Positions 24,601 to 37,420 are shown, numbered from the stretch's first letter. The stretch: DNA of 64,000 nt from Ashinkailepas kermadecensis (GCA_034440615.1 JAOTOM010004129.1:124001-188000), one strand, 5' to 3'. The notes: generated by a model not told the origin, from the sequence alone. Numbers and translations: made by a program.

Positions 24601-25420
24601 CAGTAGCACTGACCGTCACTGACATAGGGTACCGGTGGTCACTGGTGCCTCCCGCAGGTCTGCTTAACTCTGGCCGGACTAGCCGAATGGTAAATCCACC
24701 TTCGCCGAGTCAGAGGCTCTTGAAAGCCAGCCACCCCCACACTAACCTCCAATCTAGGATACAATGCAAAATACCGTTAGAAAGCTCGGGTCATGGTACA
24801 CTCGAAGCATATGTTATATTTGCGAAAGAACCTTATGTTCTTACATTTGGATGGACTGGCTGTACTAACGTTGAACAGCGTGCTCCTCTATACACAACTA
24901 TATTCCGAATTTAGACAAAAACTGGACAATTGTAAACTTTTTAATCGTGAATGAAAGCTCCACGCAAACGTCTTATCTCGCGCCACGGACGTTTTCCGGA
25001 TATCACTCAAAGGAACACGTGCAGCTTTCCTTTCCCGGAATGAGGGAACCGTACAGTTCACCAGATTATATCGGTGACCTTTTCACAGCTCCTTTGTACA
25101 GCACACATTGCATACCTCACGCAAACGCATCTCTAGAAACAAATGAATATTCGGTTCATTAGCGCGCTCAGGTAACGCTATCCCCCATGGTCTGCTGCCA
25201 CGTCCATGGAACTAATTACCTATTTCCGAAAAAAGCAGACTTCTGATATTGGACACAAAATCGATGCTGAACCATGCAGTTCTCGCAATCAGTGTTCACA
25301 ACCGGATTGGGCCTCAGCGGCTCCATCATCGGACGGAATAATGCCCTGCAATTGCATCCTGCGTCTTTCAACTGAATTCCTTTTCCAAATTTCCCTTCGC
25401 ATTTATTTCATCACCGGCCG
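24601..25420. other. No gene recognised
   Basis: Short open frames without known domains. Confidence 0.4.
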
Positions 25421-25860
25421 GCGCCACCGTCACTGCGGCTGGAAAGCTGCCAAACCCGCGTTCGCTCCGGCGGCAAGCACTAAGGTCCATAATCGCCTGC
25501 CGCGCTGCCCTGGCAACGCGGCAAAACAAAAAGCCTCGGCCTTATCGACTGCGGGAATAAACGTAGGAGGCCCACGTCCCGGCCGCTTCGATCGGCCGCT
25601 AAGGTCGAGAATGGTGCGTCGGCCGGGCGGCAGATGGTCCGTGGCGACGCGGTCGTACAGAGGCGGTTGGGCGGCCGGGCGGGGAGCGGGGAGCGGACGG
25701 CGAGTGGCGGTGCGTGCTGCTGCGGAGAGGACGCTCGCCGCCAGCCGCCGCTGCGGGGCCGACTGATCAGGCCCGAGCCGAGGCTGGCCCGAGAGGCCAC
25801 ACACACGGGCGGCACAGCTCAGCTTCGGGCGAGGGGAGGGGGCTGTCGACTCTGCCTTCT
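25421..25860. other. CpG-rich block, possible promoter island
   Basis: Dense CpG with open frames on both strands and no recognisable protein. A downstream promoter on either strand is possible but not shown. Confidence 0.35.
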
Positions 25861-25937
25861 TTGGAGTGCTCGTGTTATTATTAGAAGGGACCGGTTTGAG
25901 CAATTTTTAATCCTGGCAAGCCGTCTGGTGCACACGT

Positions 25938-26040
25938 GAACTGCCATGTGCATCGCCGGCGGGGAGTAGGGTCCCGGCTGACATGCTGAACTGCCGTGTA
26001 CACCGCCAGCGAGGATTAGGGTCCCGTCTGACATGTTAAA
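25938..26040. repeat. 50-bp tandem duplication
   Basis: GAACTGCC starts units at 25938 and 25988. Both units end in a GGGTCCC..CTGACATG segment, with several substitutions between them. Confidence 0.85.
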
Positions 26041-26965
26041 CTGCGGGGATGGCAGCCCGAGCTACGAACCTGGCACAGGATTCGCCACCAAACAAAATAG
26101 TGTGTCGGAATATTTATATTTTGGAACCATTTTCACGCCATCTCAGTTTGCGTATTTTTCCGGTAATGATGGAAATTGAATCCTTACCAATGCTACGGGA
26201 ATCGCTGATAAAAACGATTGGGAACCTTCAGTTTCCAGGTGGGGCCCAACTGCAGTGACGCAAGAACGATTGTGAAGCCCTTTCGAGAATAACACATTTT
26301 TAATGATGGGTCGGACAGGCAGACTCTTCAGGCACGCTGCGGACCATGGTTGCACTGACCGCGACGGAGAACCTCCCACACGGCGGACCAATGACAGGAC
26401 CGTCAGGCGAGTCCAGCCACCAGATCCTGATACAGATGCTGGAAAACTTCAGGAAAATGCCGTATTTTACCGAAGTTTGCCCGATTTCGAGGTGCGGTCG
26501 GACCCCACCAAACAAATATCAGGTGGGGTCCGAACCCCAAGGACCCCAGCGGTGGCGCCGCCCATGTGGGTGTGCACTGTGCAGTTTCCTTCGCGATGTG
26601 CCCCCTGGTTCTTGTTGGACCTTTGACCTTTTATGTCTTTCATCATGCTTGTAAATGGGAGATTATGCTTGTGACATGCACACCTGGCGGTGGATTCAGA
26701 ACGACGTGAGATGCTGACGACACTGGCCACAGAAACACAATGGGGTCGATAGTGTCTTCACAACTCAGGATATAACAATGATTAGGGGCTTCAGTCATTG
26801 TGTGCCAGTAGCAGGTGTATCTAGGGGTGGATTCAGAGGCGGCCTTCGAACATGTGATGCTGAAGAGATGGGCTATTATAGCACAATGGGGTTAATTGGG
26901 TCTTGAATATTCAGAATAAGGTACTGATGAGGGGGACTTGAGTCCTTATTCTTTTTTATAGTATC
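26041..26965. other. No gene; one small hairpin
   Basis: 26495-26536 is a hairpin (GGTCGGACCCCACC pairing with GGTGGGGTCCGAACC). A fragment GGGGTGGATTCAGAGG at 26824 looks like a hAT-type end without a partner. Confidence 0.45.
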
Positions 26966-27210
26966 CTTCTTGTATGGGCTTAGCCAAGGTGGACCCCTGC
27001 TGCTCATATCAAACCTGATGAACAGTGGTCAGGATTTTCCTAAGGGGGAAGACCAAAAAAATATGACGAAACAGAAAACTTTCGGCGCACTTCGCGCGCC
27101 CACATTTTTGGCGTTTGCGTTGTGTAAATCTCAAAACTTCACGTTTGATCTAGTATAATTTGTGTTGCTAAGGGGAGGGGGCCGGGCACTCCTTGGCTGT
27201 GCCTCTGCTT
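26966..27210. mobile_element. Possible hAT-type MITE
   Basis: The left end GGGCTTAGCCAAGG pairs partly with the right end read in reverse, CAGAGGCACAGCCAAGG. The style is hAT-like, but no 8-bp duplication was found. Confidence 0.3.
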
Positions 27211-27729
27211 ATTAACCTGTATGACCTTTATTGAGGTTCCGCTGCAGTTTCAGAGGATAAATCTGATGATCGAAAGGTGCGGGTAGGGGTTGGAGGACGT
27301 GTCTCTGAACTTTCCACTCACTTTGTGAGATAATAATTGAGCATTGCGGAGTGGGGAAACATCCCTCCAAAGCATGTAAAACGGCGCCACTATGATCTCA
27401 CCCCCTCAATCTCATGACCGCGAAGCCTATTCAGTCAATAATGCTGAATTTAACGGACTGGGAGGGAGCGGTTTGCAACTTAAGAAGTCAGCTTTCGAAT
27501 GGAATGCATCAGGACTTGGAAGCATGCTTAACACGAAGGTGTTCTGAGGTAAACATTTTGAAAATCAACATATTGGTGTGCAGCTTCAAAAACTTCTGCA
27601 TTGTCTGTTTCCCCAGATCCGCAAGTAGGTACGTAGCATGCAGATACACCAAATGTATGGTTCTATTTTTAATTTGGACGAGTCATGCTTGGATATAGAT
27701 AATTGACTTAAAAGTATACCATAGAAGTA
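27211..27729. other. No recognisable feature
   Basis: Short open frames only. Confidence 0.4.
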
Positions 27730-27860
27730 TCCAGGGGCGGATCCAGGCTTTTTCGTTTGTGGGTACTTATTCTGGAGTGGCGCCATTTTTCCGGAGGGGA
27801 CTGGGGCTTTTCTACTCTGAGGGGCGCCATCGACTGAAAAACTCGCTGAGTGCGGGGTGG
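27730..27860 (+). mobile_element. hAT-like terminus, single end
   Basis: CAGGGGCGGATCCAGGC is a classic hAT-type terminal sequence. It is followed by GGCGCCATTTTTCCGG-like sequence similar to the element at 30386-30665. The other end was not found. Confidence 0.4.
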
Positions 27861-28595
27861 GTGGGGTACGGTGTACTCGGGCATCCTGAAGGGACGTCCC
27901 ATCTCTATGAGGAGGGGAAGGAGGACGAATGCGCCCAGTTTCCCCCTCTGCAGATTCGCCACATTCTTTGGTGATTCGCAGATTCGCCACATAGTTCTTA
28001 CTGGCGCCAACGCCTTTGCTGATATTCCTCAAGATAGTTTCAGAGATAGTGGAGGATGAAGCAGTCTCCAGGTTTGTTGCAAATTTTCTTTCTTGTGCAA
28101 TTTTCAAGAATTAATTTGTATGTGAAACAGCCTTTCTCAGTCATTAAGCATGTTGAAATATACGAAAATCGACTTTTTAGTATGCAATATCATCACCAAC
28201 TCCTCTTGTTATCACATGAAGTAGCCAAAGTATTGCTTATGTAATGCCATAATGACTTGAAGTCTGCAAAGCTCACATTAACCCACCTTGCTTGAAACCT
28301 CATTTATATCCAGAAATTTGACAGCGATATTTCAACCAGATGTAATGCCTGTACAGGGGAACAAAAACATACCCAGCATAGGACATCGCATAGGCGTCAC
28401 TGGGAGCTCTGGACGAGTGGGAGCGAGGCGGGCTGAAATGCTCCAGAGTTGCAGACACCGGACGGTGTGTCTGCCGGTGTCGGTCGAAAACTTGTCGACT
28501 GACTCAACTGCAATCTCTCGGCGACACGTGAGACAATGAGGCTGGGTCACCAGCGGTGTGGGGCGTGAGGCGCACGTACGGACGCAGCAGCGGTC
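27861..28595. other. No gene recognised
   Basis: Contains a short imperfect repeat (AGATTCGCCACAT twice near 27951-27992). No coding evidence. Confidence 0.4.
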
Positions 28596-28722
28596 TTCAC
28601 ATGGCATAATGAGGCCGTCTTCACACGGCACAATGAGGCCGTCTTCACATGGCACAATGAGGCCGTCTTCACATGGCACAATGAGGCCGTCTTCACATGG
28701 CACAATGAGGCCGTCTTCACAA
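28596..28722. repeat. 24-bp minisatellite, five units
   Basis: Five near-identical units of GTCTTCACATGGCACAATGA plus GGCC. Confidence 0.93.
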
Positions 28723-29848
28723 AACTATTTAGTTCGTGGAATAAGGATTGCGAGTACTTGAGAGAGAAAATGTTTGTTGGAGTTAATGCAGCAAACAGAT
28801 CAAGAATAGGCCTTTTTGATGAGTATTATGCGCTGTAACACAAGGCCGACTAAGACAGCAGATCAGGCCAGGTTGCGTCGCAACGCAATTTGTTTGGATG
28901 TTCATAACGCGACCTGGGCACTACTTTAGGCTTCGCCGTGAATTGTGGTTACTCCAGGTCTCGCGATGGAACCTGCTTGGAATGCGGTATGTTATCAGTT
29001 CCAGGCTTCTTTTGATATTTTTCTGCAGCTACCCAGGGCATGGTAGAATATCACCTGACCTAACCCACAATATTTCGATGGGCGGGGCGAAAGTTATTTT
29101 TAGAGGTGTGCTGGACCATGAAGGTCATTTGCGCGGCCTATAAAGCGAGTGTGTTTTGCAAACAAAGTTAAGGCAAGTGTACCTTTACGCTAAGGGAGTT
29201 TTGCGTTATAATGTGTGTGATATCTTAGGTGCTGAAGGCGGGGGTTGAGTGGGGGACATTATTTCGATGTCTTAGCCTGCAACCTTGCATGATCATCCCA
29301 GAAATATTAAGACCCTTTCCTTGTCAAAACATACGTCGGATCCTTCCATCGTCTTCACGCAACTGTCGACGGAGAGAGGAAATATTGGCCTCCGGTGATG
29401 TGTATTTTTCATTTCACTCTTCACTAGACTTCCTGTAAAGTGAAATTATTATACTAGCCTTTAGTTACACTAAATGAAAGCTGATGTTCGCTACTAGTCG
29501 ATAATATTTGTAAGAGTTAGTTATTTGGGGTTAAAGGCACTTCGAAGACTTTTTTTTCAGCGAGAAATTCCGAAAAGTGGTGGGGCTTGAGGCCGTTTAT
29601 AATGGCATCTTTGTCACAGTTCCGCTAACATATTTATGTTGAGGGGCAACGGATGATTATCTACGACGATTTTGATCAACAAAGGGTGGAAAAAGAGGTT
29701 GCAAATCAACTTGCTTTCTTCAGCATTGCATTACTTTGCAAACGTTCAATTTTTACTCCAATATAACTATAATGCTATTATTTCAGTTTAAGGTGAACAC
29801 TGCTAATGCACGATGAAAGTTGAGATGCATATTTTCCGGCTGGAAATG
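28723..29848. other. No gene recognised
   Basis: AT-moderate sequence with only short unrecognised frames. Confidence 0.4.
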
Positions 29849-30037
29849 GGGGGACGAGTGGTCTAGGGGTTAGATTCTCGTCTCACAATCGAAAGATTGT
29901 GGGTTCGAATCTCACCTGTCGCTACTCTTCGTCCGCGACCAATCGGCGTGAGAGATTGGCGACAATACTTAGACTCAACAATACTATATGACTCAACGGT
30001 CGACGTGTCGTAAAACCAATAACCAAACAACCAACCA
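29849..30037 (+). mobile_element. tRNA-derived SINE, full-length copy
   Basis: The tRNA-like head (GAGTGGTCTAGGGGTTAGAT, then B box GGTTCGAATCTC) leads to a body (CGACCAATCGGCGTGAGAGA) and a tail ending AACCAAACAACCAACCA. An 11-bp perfect target duplication, GGCTGGAAATG, lies at 29838-29848 and 30038-30048. It has an extra 27-bp segment relative to the copy at 11456, created by partial duplication of ACTCAACAATACT-type sequence. It is not a functional tRNA gene: no acceptor stem pairs with the 5' end. Confidence 0.92.
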
Positions 30038-30385
30038 GGCTGGAAATGCATGTGTATCCCCAAATGTGTATAAAATTTCAGCCGTGACAGCCACACCGGA
30101 TAATTTTGACACAACTTTAACCTCACGAATCCGTCACCTAAGGACACCGTTCATCTCACCCTCAAGTTTTATTGTAAAACTCCCTCTTCTAATAGTCATT
30201 GTATGATTCGTCTTCATATAAGCAGCCTTTGGGAATGGAACCGCTTTTCATACTAGCTTATCTATGCTAGTTAATTTGTAGTCGTGCAATGTTTTTTTCT
30301 TCAAAATTGTAGTTGTAAAAGTATAGGTTAAGAAGTTATTGTTTCCTATAAGTAGTCAAAGGACCCCAAGACATCGCAATATTAT

Positions 30386-30665
30386 GAGGGGCGGATCCAG
30401 GAATTGTCACGGAGATTCCGGAGGGGCGCCACTGCGAAAGTGCCTGGAGGGCCTTTGCCTTCAGAGGGGATCTCTGGCGGGGAAAATTGAGGGGGATGAA
30501 CTCGAGCCTTCCCGGAGGGGTGCCTTTCCTTCCAAGGGGGCGCTTCTGGCTGAAACATTCGAGGGCGGTGTACTTCAGCCTTCCCAGAGGGGAAACTTTT
30601 CCCGGCCGGAGGGGCATCACCTTCCATGGGGGCACATGCCCTAAGTGCCTTTGTATTCACCCCTG
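30386..30665. mobile_element. hAT-like MITE
   Basis: Ends AGGGGCGGATCCAGGAATT and (reverse complement) CAGGGGTGAATACAAAGG are imperfect inverted repeats of the hAT style. The interior shares GGCGCC and CCTTCCNNGGGGG words with the elements at 27730 and 56437. No matching 8-bp duplication was seen, so the boundaries are approximate. Confidence 0.55.
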
Positions 30666-30989
30666 AACTTGATCACACACCCTTGAAAGGCCTGATTACA
30701 CCAATTGGTTAGTTAGGTTACTCGGTTATTTAAACTGTGCCGGGCTATTTTATATTGTCAGTACTGACAATAGACCCATCTAACCCATACTGTACTGACC
30801 CATCTCCCCATGTGAGTTATGCGTATACGTACCGTGACATATATGCCACGGTCTGCGGTGACACACGAGCAGAGAAAACGTCCTGCTTGGTCTTCTTTAA
30901 TGGCTTCATCCAGACACAATTTTATTTCATTGGGCAGAATATCCCTACCGCAGAGCTCTTCCAATATTCCTGTCCCTCCCCCGGCCACG

Positions 30990-31620
30990 GCGCGTCTCCC
31001 ACTAACAGCGGTGCGTTCTGCTGCAGCTGCGTCCCCTCGTATTTTCCCCCACGAGCGGCAGCACCCCCTCGACCGGCCCCTTGTTTTCGCCGCTGGGGCC
31101 GGGCCGGTATGCGGCGGCGGCGGATGCAGGCGCGGTGAAAGGAGGGTCGCGGCACGGGGCCGCCGTCCCGAGCCCCACGGCCGACCGCGGCGGCCGCGCC
31201 GAGCCCCGTCCGGCTGCGGCCGGCCCCGGTCCAAGGTTGCCGCCGCGCGCCAACTCTCACCTGGGGCGGCGGCGGTGGAGGCGGCGGCGGCGCGGCCGGC
31301 CTCGGCGACGGCCTGACCCAGAATATGAGGGACGCGGCGTGACGGCGAGCGCGAGCTGGAGCCAGCCGTCGCGGCAGCTGCTCCCCGCACACCGTGCGCG
31401 GCCACATAGCCGCTGACAACGTCAGTCCGCCAGGCCGGCCGGAAAACCGGCCCGTCCGCGCTGCCGTGCGATCCTGCAACCTCGCCACGTCATCCGCGGC
31501 AATCAGCCCCGCTGCTCCCCGTCCAGATGACCCCTCCATCGAGCCGGGGAGGGGCGGCGCGGCGTCCCAACGCTCGACTCCCGCGGCAGACGGCGCATCG
31601 AGTTTTTAGTTCGCGCAGCC
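30990..31620. other. CpG island, possible promoter or first exon
   Basis: About 630 bp of very GC- and CpG-rich sequence with open frames on both strands (up to 215 residues on minus), Ala/Arg/Pro-rich and without a recognisable domain. It may mark a promoter, but no exon can be assigned. Confidence 0.4.
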
Positions 31621-33214
31621 GCCACGGCCGATGGCCGGCGCTAGTGGGCCAGATATTGGCACAAAAAGCTCGGACTGGACTGCGCACACTGGCAGGCCGG
31701 CTGGATACGAGAGTTTCATGCATGGCGCACAGATGTCACTAGGGCCGTCTTCCCGCCGCAAACAGTGCGGCCAGTTCAAAGGGCTGTTGGGTGTCGGTCG
31801 CCGCGACAGGGGCAGACCGGGATGTGTTTACGTTTGGCTATCGCGATTTTTACATGAATTGCAGCCATGGCGCGCGTATCGTTCGGTGTGTATGACTCGG
31901 TAGTGGGGAGACAACAAATGACAATGTCCCGAAAGGGTAAACAATATACGAGCCGGTCAATGGCATTGAATAATAACTATTGCATTTAAGTCATTTTATT
32001 TGAGCCACTTAACAAGGATTCATTTAAAAGGAAAACTTATATGGGAGCAAGGTGGGAGCTTCTTATGCTCCTGGTGAGCAAGGAGCATTTGAAGGCGTCA
32101 ACGACGCAGTGCCAGATCCAGACACAGGCCATGGAGAAAAACAGCTGAGTTGGAAGGGACGTGCTTAGAACGTATGCAAGAAAGTCACCAGACTTGATGA
32201 ATGCGAGGGCAAAGCGACTGACTCTCTTAATGAGTTTCATTATGGCAGCATTGCCGAATACACCAAGTAGCATCGGGAGGCCATCCAGAACATTGGGCCC
32301 TGCCCAACAATGCTGCATGCACCAAGAACTGCAGACGGGAGCGCAATCCATGTGTTTTGAGAGTACGACCGTGGGCATGTTTGCATTCCGGGAATCTCCT
32401 GCAATTAGAGAACAATGTATTTCATCCAACAAATGGTATTCAAATGAAGGCAATTGGTGGCCTATTTAGTGGCTACACCGCATTGCTCCCATTCAACCTT
32501 AGGTTACGTATAATTGATTTAATCCTTGTTCTGCGACCAGTGCGAGGTAACATCCCGGCACGAAAGTGCAAATAGTTGCGAGCAAAGACGCCACATCCTT
32601 AAACTGGTGTCGATTGTTCGATTGATACTATTGGTGCAGAATTGCATTCATTTTCAGCAGTGCTTTTCCATTGATTGCAGTAGGCCCTGGCAACTTTCAG
32701 GGGTGCTTTTCCACCGGGTTGTATGCTAACCTACAGAGGTGCTCGGCAGGTATCAGAGGTGCACAGGCACACCTCAAAGAATGCAATTCTACACTCATGA
32801 TTGCTCCAGACCTGGAGTCAAGAAACACATTTCGCGCGGGGGAGGAAGGCGGTCATTAACTTATCACATGAGTACCAACGCCAAGTGTAGCTCTGTGAAG
32901 TGTGATTCTGAGAAAGAAGGAGGATACCTGCCGATCAAAGAGTAATTTCCTCTAAAGTGTGTGCTGAAACAGGCACTGCAGCACAGCAAAGCAGGCCTGC
33001 CTGAAGGCACACAACTAGGATGATCGCTGTTCAATATGGGCGTATGAACTTTGCAGCAAAAGCTTGCGACACTAATACCTCTCATGCATCACCATTTCAT
33101 TCACACAAATGGAAATGAGCTTCAGGGTAGTTGGGAATATGGCAGCCCACAATTGGGCGGAAGTGTATGGACGCATGAGACACACACTATCAAACATACT
33201 TCAAATACTTGGAA
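31621..33214. other. No gene recognised
   Basis: The minus-strand frame at 32037-32453 (138 residues) has no known domain. Nothing else stands out. Confidence 0.4.
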
Positions 33215-34365
33215 ATAAAGTCATAAAGTCATAAAGAGTTTAGACTTAAGAAGAGCCACAAGGGCCCATCCAGATAAGTCTGTAAATGGAAGATACCATA
33301 AGCCTGGTAAAAGACCCACTCCAACCATCACCACATCCTAAAGAAACCATCCATCAACATGACCACACACCTATCAATGCCTATATACCCTAGCTAACCA
33401 GCCCTATTCCCCTGATCCCCTCAACACATGTTGATTGAATGTCCTACCAACAACTTTCAAACCGCATCCATGCCCGCTTAAAGGGGTCTGTGCCGTGCAC
33501 ACACACCTAGCACAAATCTCACCAAATCCACCACAAATCAGAACTCAAAAACAAGATTGTTCTGTCTAGAACATTTGTCCACCCTACTTTTAAATACATT
33601 CAATGATGAACTCCCCACAACATCAGCAGGCAGCCTATTTCACTGATCAACAACCCTTTGACTGAAGATCTGTCGTCGCTTAACTGTCCTACACCTCAAC
33701 TTGTCTAACCTGAATTGATGACCCCTATGTGATACTCTAAACTGAAGAGCGTCATTCAAATTGACCTGATCTAGTCCTTTAACAATTTTGCACATTTCAC
33801 TCACGTCCCCCCTTAATCTCCTATACTTGAGTGAGTACATATCTAATGCCACGAGCCTTTCTTCATATTCTAAGTTACCTATTCCACTAATGAGTCTAGT
33901 TGCTTTGCGCTCTACTCTTTCTAACATATGTATATGTTTTTCCTAGGTAGGGACTCCATGCTTGTACAGAATATTCCAAGTGGGGTCGCACATATGCTAA
34001 GTTTTTTTTTTGTCATGACTTCCTTGCTCTGATATCTCATACTTCTATTAATGAGTTCCAGCATTCTGAGTGCCCTGTTCCTAGCTGAGATACATTGTTT
34101 TTCTGCTTTAGGGTCTTTTGAAACCAACACACCTAAGTCTCTTTCCTCTTCAATAACATCCAGTTCCCTCCCTCGCACTGTATATCTGAAAGTCTCACCT
34201 CCAGACCCCATGTACATAACCTTATGCTTATCATAGTTAAAAGACATCAGCCATTGATCAGCCCATTTTTTAGGTTCTCCAAGTCTAGTTGAATATTACT
34301 AGAGTGATCACTACTGTTTGCCACTCCTCCCAGCTTGATGTCATCAGCAAATTTGAATCTAAATC
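33215..34365 (-). mobile_element. CR1-like LINE, 3' third including RT active site
   Basis: Reading down from 34355: RFKFADDIKLGG contains the reverse transcriptase catalytic FADD box (34340-34351). It is followed by MSFNYDKHKVMYMGSG, DLGVLVSKD, VRPHLEYSVQAWSPYLG, MLERVERKATRLISGIGNL and FSQRVVDQ, the standard order for CR1-type ORF2. The frame is broken: one A is missing in the A-run near 34268, there is a slip in the A-run near 34010, and TGA replaces the conserved Trp of the VVxxWN motif at about 33645. The 3' UTR ends in the tandem TATGACTT octamer at 33215. It is a dead 5'-truncated copy. Confidence 0.9.
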
Positions 34366-34762
34366 ATTCCGGCCGATCGACTATACTAGACCTACCGGAA
34401 AGTTTCTGTTCGGACTGTGCAGTGACGTAGCAGCAGACATATACCAGCCAGACGGCATAGATCGAGCGATTCCTCCTACTACGACATGCTGATTGCTGTC
34501 TATCACTGCGGAGATGATTTTTTTCACGCTCGTAGCCCGACAGTCTTCCGTGAAGACAGTCAAGCAAAAGGAGAGGCAGCTACATGTTCCGCATCCTGGC
34601 GTCGACGAACCCCCGTCCACACTCCGAACTGCCTCCATTTTCGAGCGTACTCGAGCGACACCGATATTATCGGCGGTGTGAATTGAATTGCCGCGCATGC
34701 CATGGCCGACTGCTGATAGGGCCTGGGCTAACATCACTGAGGTCAAATTAGCCATCTTGTTG

Positions 34763-35300
34763 AACGTGTGGCTTTCAAGCTGCACGAGCTCACGAATGGA
34801 ACTTGCCCCTGTGCGGAGGAGAATGCACAGCCAGCCGGCGAGAATATTGGAAGAACTAATGCGTGGCTATTGTGGCTATCATTAGCTTTATTGCGGTCGC
34901 CATGTCACCGTTCCGGAAAACTCCCACGCCGCACCCGCTGGAAGCAGAACTGAGACGGTCAGCTGATTGCGTCTGCACCGATTGTAATATGTTCATTCGA
35001 CGCGACTACCGCTTATTTGTATTAGTCGTAATGAAAGTGCGCGACGAACGCACTTTGTGTAGCAGGAAGCCGGACTGGGGCTATGAGCTGTCCGGCTGAC
35101 CGTCTGAGTTCTGCTTCAAGCGCGTGCGGCGTTGGAGTTTTCCGGTACGGCGCCATGGCGACCGCAATAAATCCAATGATAACCACAATAACTACGCATC
35201 AGTTCGTCCAATGTTCTCGTCAACTGGTCGTGTATTCTCCTCCGCAAAGGGGCCTGTTCTATTCGCGAGGTCGTGTCGTCCATTCGTGAGGTCGATAGGT
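34763..35300. repeat. Large inverted repeat (~210-bp arms)
   Basis: 34763-34975 is about 75-80 percent identical to the reverse complement of 35090-35300. Shared words include TTATTGCGGTCGCCATG, TTCCGGAAAACTCC/TACCGGAAAACTCC, CTCACGAATGGA and TGCGGAGGAGAAT. The loop of about 115 bp is unique. It is probably a foldback element or an old inverted duplication. Short frames read through both arms. Confidence 0.75.
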
Positions 35301-35774
35301 GTCACATCTGTATACATAACAGCTGCTCCGAATAAAATGCATACGATAGGAGCGACCATTTCGAGCCTTTAGCTGGTGAGTCTGGTGCCAGTCACACCGA
35401 TTCCTTATCGGGGCGCAGAAGTACAACACACTTTGGTGTGGCTAACCAAGTTCGCCTCAGATATATTTAACTTGAATCAGGACATTGGAAGTACTTGTTT
35501 GTGCTTATCGAGGGAAGAAAAAATATTTTGTGCACGGATCGCGAGCCAATTTTCTTTCTCAGCTTTTGGTGGGTACAATATTGTATGGAGTCCGCTTGAA
35601 TATATTGGTGGGGCATGCCAATCCAATTTGTTTTGCATAGCGGCTACCACATCTGAGCATTGAAGTCGTCACCTGTTAATTTGTCTTCTGAAATTTAGTT
35701 AGAATGTGTGTTGTGGTAACTGTATCCACCAGCATCATATTATGCTAGGTACAGTTTGCTATGTGAACTCTGAA
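35301..35774. other. No recognisable feature
   Basis: Short open frames only. Confidence 0.4.
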
Positions 35775-35875
35775 CTGACCACCCGATCGGTGAATTCCAG
35801 TTCAAGGGCAGAATTTTGTTAACGATACTTGACCGTGCCAATAATCAATGCACCGACACAGCCTCGCATTGCCGC
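35775..35875 (+). repeat. Dispersed repeat, copy 1
   Basis: Shares ACCACCCGATC, GGCAGAATTTTG and TCAATGCACCGACACAGCC in order with 48697-48790. Likely fragments of one unclassified element. Confidence 0.65.
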
Positions 35876-36171
35876 GTCCCAAGCATTGTGGGGTCATTTT
35901 CTAGCTGACCATACCCGCCTCGGCTATTCGAATGAGTGAAGCGACTCGAGCCCCGCTCTGTCGGAACAGTGCAGACCAATGCATGCCGGCGCTCTAGCCA
36001 ACCTGCCAGGGTGACTTCACTGCAATTAAAAGCCGGCATGAGCACCCCAGTTTCGTGTCATAAATGACGTCAAATCGGACCGATTCCAATGATGCGTTCG
36101 TCAATAATCAGACTCATGCTGACATCTAGCCAGAGGCTGTAGCCCTGAACTGCTACAAGTCATGACTGCAG

Positions 36172-36468
36172 CATCAACGAATCCAAAGGAAGAGGGACTG
36201 GAGGAAAGTTCTCCTTCCCGTGGATATGTGGCGCCCTTCCGATTGGAAATAGAGAGCGTCCCTTCAGGCTGATCGGGTGTACCCTCCTGCCCCCCCTCCT
36301 ACATCGCTGAACGATTTTCTCCAGCCGATGGTGCCTCTCTGAGTAGAGAAGGTACCCATTCAGAACGCTCCATTGCACCCCTCCCCATCCCCTGCCTCAT
36401 TTGTTTTACTTAAAATGAGTGGTGCCCCCAGGCAAGTGCCCCCATCAAAATTCCTTGATCCGTCCCTG
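36172..36468. mobile_element. hAT-type MITE, 297 bp
   Basis: Perfect 8-bp duplication GACTGCAG at 36164-36171 and 36469-36476. Ends CATCAACGAATCCAAAGG and (reverse complement) CAGGGACGGATCAAGG are imperfect inverted repeats of the hAT style. No coding capacity. Confidence 0.75.
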
Positions 36469-36614
36469 GACTGCAGTTCAATGGACACACTAAGAATCAA
36501 TGTTGCCGTATATCCACCGCGACGGTCTGGAATGGAGTCAGAATGTACAGTCATCTAGAATGGAGTCAAGAAAAGCGCCCGTCCCGCAGGGCTACGGCGG
36601 AGCGAAGCGGAACA

Positions 36615-37420
36615 ATGGGATGGTGATGCACTACAGTGGAGAACAGCAACAGGGGTGATACACTGCAGTGGAGAATAGCAACAGGGGTGGTGCACTACAG
36701 TGGAGAATAGCAACGGGGATGACGCACTACAGTGGAGAATAGCAACAGGGGTGATGCACTGCAGTGGAGAATAGCAACATGATGCACTACGGTGGAGAAC
36801 AGTAACAGGGGTGATGCACTGCAGTGGAGAATAGCAACAGAGGTGATGCACTATAGTGGAGAATAGCAACAGGGGTGATGCACTACAGTGGAGAACAGCA
36901 ACAGGGGTGATGCACTGCAGTGGAGAATAGCAACATGATGCACTACAGTGGAGAACAGCAACAGGGGTGATGCACTGCAGTGGAGAACAGCAACAGGGGT
37001 GATGCACTGCAGTGGAGAATAGCAACAGGGGTGATGCATTACAGTGGATAATAGCAACGGGGATGATGCACTACAATAAAGAATAACAACATGGGTGATG
37101 CACCACAGTGGAGAATGGCGACAGGGGTGATACACTGCAGTGGAGAATAGCAACAGGGGTGGTGCACTACAGTGGAGAATAGCAACGGGGATGACGCACT
37201 ACAGTGGAGAATAGCAACAGGGGTGATGCACTGCAGTGGAGAATAGCAACATGATGCACTACGGTGGAGAACAGCAACAGGGGTGATGCACTGCAGTGGA
37301 GAATAGCAACAGGGGTGATGCATTACAGTGGATAATAGCAACGGGGATGATGCACTACAGTGAAGAATAGCAACACGCGTGATGTACCACAGCGGAGAAT
37401 AGCAACAGACATCCAGCTCC
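36615..37420. repeat. 33-bp minisatellite with 472-bp block duplication
   Basis: About 24 units of GTGATGCACTGCAGTGGAGA plus 13 bases; some units lack 6-9 bases (CAACATGATGCACTA junctions). An ordered set of variants starting GATACACTGCAGTGG at 36657 reappears at 37129, 472 bp on, so a large block was duplicated. The 11-codon period keeps minus-strand frames open (repeating ITPVAVLHCSA), which is not evidence of a protein. Confidence 0.95.

Noticed and set aside
26824..26880. Complete hAT MITE
   Set aside because: Only one end (GGGGTGGATTCAGAGG) is visible; no partner or duplication.
29849..29925. Functional tRNA gene
   Set aside because: B box is present but no acceptor-stem pairing; the sequence continues into a SINE body with target duplications.
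30758..31539. Ala/Arg-rich proteins on the minus strand
   Set aside because: Compositional artefact of a CpG island; no recognisable motif.
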